A stretch of 64,000 nt of DNA from Pseudomonas lundensis. GTDB lineage: Bacteria > Pseudomonadota > Gammaproteobacteria > Pseudomonadales > Pseudomonadaceae. Positions 61,248-64,000 of the stretch are shown here, piece after piece; positions within the stretch are counted from its first letter, which is position 1; each line of letters starts with the position of its first letter. A model generated the notes under the pieces. That model did not search any database. It was not told the DNA's origin and was given only the letters and a program-made list of their open reading frames with translations. Position numbers and translations under genes: made by a program. The stretch lies in NCBI RefSeq assembly GCF_002269125.1, contig NZ_NQKI01000025.1:1-64000 (forward strand), in the 5' to 3' direction.

Positions 61248-61787
61248 ATGATTCGTGAAATTTTGAAAATGGGCGATGAACGTCTGCTACGTGTGGCTAA
61301 ACCAGTGCCAGATGACATGTTCGACTCGCCCGAGTTGTGGCAATTGATCGATGATATGTTGCAGACCATGGAACATGCTGGCGGCGTCGGCCTGGCTGCG
61401 CCGCAGATCGGGGTAGATCTGCAATTGGTGATTTTCGGGTTTGAGCACAGTGAGCGGTATCCGGATGCTGAAGCGGTGCCGCAAACCATTCTGATCAACC
61501 CGCTGATTACGCCGTTGAGCCCGGTTGTTGACGAGGATTGGGAGGGGTGCTTGTCGGTGCCGGGTTTACGGGGCGCGGTTGAGCGTTACCAGCGCATTCG
61601 CTATGAAGGCTTTACGCCCAAGGGCGAACCCGTGGTGCGCGAAGCTGAAGGTTTCCACGCACGGGTGGTGCAGCACGAGTGCGATCACCTGATCGGCCGC
61701 CTGTATCCGTCGCGGATCAGGGATTTCAGTAAGTTTGGTTTTATCGACGTGTTATTCCCCGAGCTGGAACCTGGCACCCTGGAATAA
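61248..61787 (+). CDS. def: Peptide deformylase
   Basis: A 179-residue metal enzyme that removes the formyl group from new proteins. All three motifs are present: GVGLAAPQIG, EGCLSVPGLRG (Cys ligand) and the His pair in QHECDHLIGRLYPSR. It is tightly linked to the yihY-like gene rather than to fmt, so it is probably the second def copy of the genome. Confidence 0.96.
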   Translation: MIREILKMGDERLLRVAKPVPDDMFDSPELWQLIDDMLQTMEHAGGVGLAAPQIGVDLQLVIFGFEHSERYPDAEAVPQTILINPLITPLSPVVDEDWEGCLSVPGLRGAVERYQRIRYEGFTPKGEPVVREAEGFHARVVQHECDHLIGRLYPSRIRDFSKFGFIDVLFPELEPGTLE

Positions 61788-61829
61788 ACGTCGTACACCG
61801 GTAGTCGCCGTGTCTGTCTTCGACGGCGA

Positions 61830-62240
61830 CTATGAACCTATACCCAGTGCGATCATCGCTTTACTGCGTTGATAACGAACCAGCCGTTCATGCAGAGCAG
61901 CGGGCAACCGCGTTTCTAGCGAAAAACCCACCCCTTCATAAAAGCCCTGCAATCCGGGCTCGCAAAACAACCATACAGGTCCGCCGCACGCTGTTACCGC
62001 TCGGTCAATCAGCGCTGCGGCGACGCCTTGTCTGCGCGACTCGGGCGCCACGAACAAGCCGGTCAACCAAAAACCGTCCGCCACAGGCCTCAAGCACAGA
62101 CCGGCGATGATTTCTTCATGGCGCGCCACCCACAATTGCGCGTCTTTGACGGCCTTCATCGACGACTGATGGCTGCGGTAAAACTTGTTCATCAATGGCC
62201 ACAAGGGCGCATCAAGCAGGGTGTAAGCAAGGGCAGTCAT
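61830..62240 (-). CDS. GNAT-family acetyltransferase
   Basis: A 136-residue single-domain N-acetyltransferase with the acetyl-CoA motif LFVAPESRRQGVAAALID (R-R-Q-G-V-A pattern) and a C-terminal FYEGVGF. The start chosen is ATG 62240 (MTALAYTLLDAP). Substrate unknown. Converges on def. Confidence 0.88.
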   Translation of the reverse strand: MTALAYTLLDAPLWPLMNKFYRSHQSSMKAVKDAQLWVARHEEIIAGLCLRPVADGFWLTGLFVAPESRRQGVAAALIDRAVTACGGPVWLFCEPGLQGFYEGVGFSLETRLPAALHERLVRYQRSKAMIALGIGS

Positions 62241-62533
62241 AAGGCGCTGATCGGTGGCTGAAGGCGGCCGCCAGTATATACATCGAGCCCTGGCACCGTG
62301 CACATCGTCCATTTGTTATCTTTTTTCGAAGTGAGCGTTTTTTCGCATTCTGATAGCCATTGGCTTGCACGCCTTTGTGGGCTGGCTAGGCTCATTAAAC
62401 ACGGGGCCCGAATGCTCAATGCTTAACTCCCCGAGATGCGTTTGGTTCTAAGGTCATGAGCCAGGTACGCAGGTGGTTAGTTGTGTCTTGAAACCTTTGA
62501 ATTATCAATGACAACATCTCCAGGGATTGAGCC

Positions 62534-63853
62534 ATGTTTGATTTACACCGCAAAGCCGACCTGCTTGAAAATCAACGCCTGAACTGTTCCCTCAGCGAAA
62601 TGAAGGCCAAAGTTATGGCCATCAGCCGCTCCATGGCCATTATCGAGTTTGCGCCCGATGGCACCATTCTTGATGCGAATGACAATTTTTGTCGGGTTAT
62701 GGGTTACCCCGTCGACGAGCTTCGTGGCAAACATCACCGACTCTTTTGCGAAGAGCCTTACACCCGAACCGAAGAATACGCACGCTTCTGGCGTGACTTA
62801 GGCGATGGCGAAGCCATGAGCGGCACCTATTTGCGGCTCGACAAATCGGGCCGCGAGGTGTGGCTGGAAGCCAGTTACATGCCCATTATCGGCGCCGACA
62901 AGCAGGTCAGCAGTGTGATCAAGGTGGCATCGGACATCACCGACCGTATCCACACCGAACATGAGAACGAAAGCATCGTCAACGCGTTGAGCCGCTCGAT
63001 GGCGCTCATTGAATTTTCGCCGGATGGCCGTGTGATCAATGCCAACCAGAACTTTCTCAACACCATGCATTATTCGTTGGCTGAGATCGTGGGCCAGCAC
63101 CATGGCATGTTTTGCACACCCATTGAGCGTGAGTCTGCGCAATACAAAGCGTTTTGGGTCTCGCTCAACCGTGGCGAGGTCCACTCGCGGCGGTTTGAGC
63201 GGGTCGATAAATATGGCCGTACCGTGTTCCTGGAAGCCTCGTACAACCCGATTTTTGATGCCAAGGGCCGTTTATACAAAGTGGTGAAGTTCGCCAGTGA
63301 TATCACCGCACAAGTGACCAATCTGCAAACGGCAGCGGAATCCGCCCATGCCACCTCGGTGCAAAACGATGCGAGTGCGCAAAAAGGCTCTCAAGTGGTT
63401 CAGCAAACCGTGCAAATCATCGAGGCCATTTCTCGGGATCTCAACGAGGCGGCCCAAAGCATCGATGCCGTGAGCAAGCAATCCGACATCATTGGCAAGA
63501 TTGTGCAAACGATTCGCGGCATTGCCGATCAGACCAACTTGCTTGCGCTCAACGCAGCCATTGAAGCTGCACGGGCCGGGGAGCACGGACGGGGTTTTGC
63601 TGTGGTGGCCGATGAAGTTCGAAGCCTGGCCGCGCGCACGAGTGCGGCGACGGTGGAAATTGTCGAAGTGGTGCGCAAGAACCATGACCTGTCCCTCAAT
63701 GCCGTGAACAGCATGCAATCGAGTTTGAGTCGGACAGGACTGGGCGTTGAATTGGCCAATGAGGCCGGTGTGGCGATTCTGGAAATTCAGCAAGGCTCCA
63801 GGCACGTGGTGGACGCCATCAGCCAGTTCAACTCCACGTTGCAGTTGCACTAA
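62534..63853 (+). CDS. Soluble double-PAS chemoreceptor (BdlA-like)
   Basis: A 439-residue protein with a short helical start, two PAS domains with C-terminal PAC motifs (about 30-150 and 150-270; repeated SRSMA-IEF-PDG-N-N pattern), and a methyl-accepting signalling domain with the conserved tip IADQTNLLALNAAIEAARAG. It has no membrane segment. This layout matches BdlA, the biofilm-dispersion regulator of P. aeruginosa (417 aa), and Aer-2-like sensors. The C-terminal helix is short, so the signalling hairpin may be cut down. Confidence 0.9.
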   Translation: MFDLHRKADLLENQRLNCSLSEMKAKVMAISRSMAIIEFAPDGTILDANDNFCRVMGYPVDELRGKHHRLFCEEPYTRTEEYARFWRDLGDGEAMSGTYLRLDKSGREVWLEASYMPIIGADKQVSSVIKVASDITDRIHTEHENESIVNALSRSMALIEFSPDGRVINANQNFLNTMHYSLAEIVGQHHGMFCTPIERESAQYKAFWVSLNRGEVHSRRFERVDKYGRTVFLEASYNPIFDAKGRLYKVVKFASDITAQVTNLQTAAESAHATSVQNDASAQKGSQVVQQTVQIIEAISRDLNEAAQSIDAVSKQSDIIGKIVQTIRGIADQTNLLALNAAIEAARAGEHGRGFAVVADEVRSLAARTSAATVEIVEVVRKNHDLSLNAVNSMQSSLSRTGLGVELANEAGVAILEIQQGSRHVVDAISQFNSTLQLH

Positions 63854-63935
63854 GGAAGCGTGCCGCACCTGACACGGTCGGGTGCGAAGCTGCGATCGGG
63901 CTGACAGACTGCCGGCACCTGGATGGACGGTCGCG

Positions 63936-64000
63936 TCAGACCTGACTTTCCTGTTTCTGCAGGGCAATTTCAGCCTGTTTGACGGCCTCTTTCTGTTTCA
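63936..64000 (-). CDS. Partial gene at window end
   Basis: The frame on the minus strand ends KQKEAVKQAEIALQKQESQV at the stop codon 63936-63938 and runs off the window. The residues look like a charged coiled-coil C-terminus. Family unknown. Confidence 0.5.
   Translation of the reverse strand, partial: KQKEAVKQAEIALQKQESQV

Overview
The window is a stretch of Pseudomonas chromosome, fluorescens/fragi-type lineage by gene content (nadB, algU-mucABD, a second glycine-cleavage cluster with a GcsR-type regulator, arcDABC, Entner-Doudoroff and gts/oprB glucose loci, tandem fadD2-fadD1). It carries a foreign, phage-like segment of about 5.3 kb at its left edge. I found no tRNA, rRNA, IS element or CRISPR array.

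Bases 1 to about 5,300 differ from the rest. The genes all run rightwards, have strong AAGGAG-type ribosome sites, and encode proteins I mostly do not recognise. Three sites with a C/A-CCTCACT-A/G-AGG core closely match promoters of the T7/T3 single-subunit phage RNA polymerases. One precedes the 335-residue gene, one precedes a scaffold-like plus capsid-like pair, and one precedes the right end. No polymerase, integrase, portal, terminase or tail gene is visible. A structured 115-bp inverted-repeat element follows the capsid-like gene, a GGAGAGA heptamer is repeated five times at the last promoter, and a 39-codon gene closes the segment just downstream of nadB. The layout resembles the right end of a T7-type genome. 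The two best explanations are the end of an integrated T7-like prophage that continues to the left, or a satellite that relies on the RNA polymerase of a helper T7-like phage. An assembly junction must also be excluded.

5.3-12.2 kb: nadB, divergent from the envelope-stress sigma factor operon algU-mucA-mucB (no mucC) and mucD, then an RDD membrane protein and a cold-shock protein. 12.5-20.3 kb: gcvH-gcvP-sdaA-gcvT behind a sigma-54 promoter with three GcsR-like operators, plus the regulator gene. 20.4-28.0 kb: arginine deiminase operon arcDABC with a DUF5064 gene appended, a divergent second arcD, and a ybaN-like gene. 28.0-33.2 kb: heme acquisition by an ECF sigma factor, FecR-like anti-sigma factor, TonB-dependent heme receptor and heme oxygenase behind a Fur box.

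33.2-51.7 kb is a large glucose-catabolism region: gapA-mgsA divergent from edd-glk-gltR-gtrS, an AP2-domain gene, gtsABCD-oprB, a hexose-6-phosphate mutarotase, and hexR divergent from zwf-pgl-eda. HexR-type TTGT-N7-ACAA operators lie in the gapA/edd intergenic region, with a related site between hexR and zwf. 51.7-64 kb: a class V aminotransferase, small conserved proteins, phaJ, a monoacylglycerol-lipase-like hydrolase, fadD2 and fadD1, a CsbD protein, YihY, peptide deformylase, a GNAT acetyltransferase and a soluble double-PAS chemoreceptor of the BdlA type. The window ends inside a gene on the minus strand.
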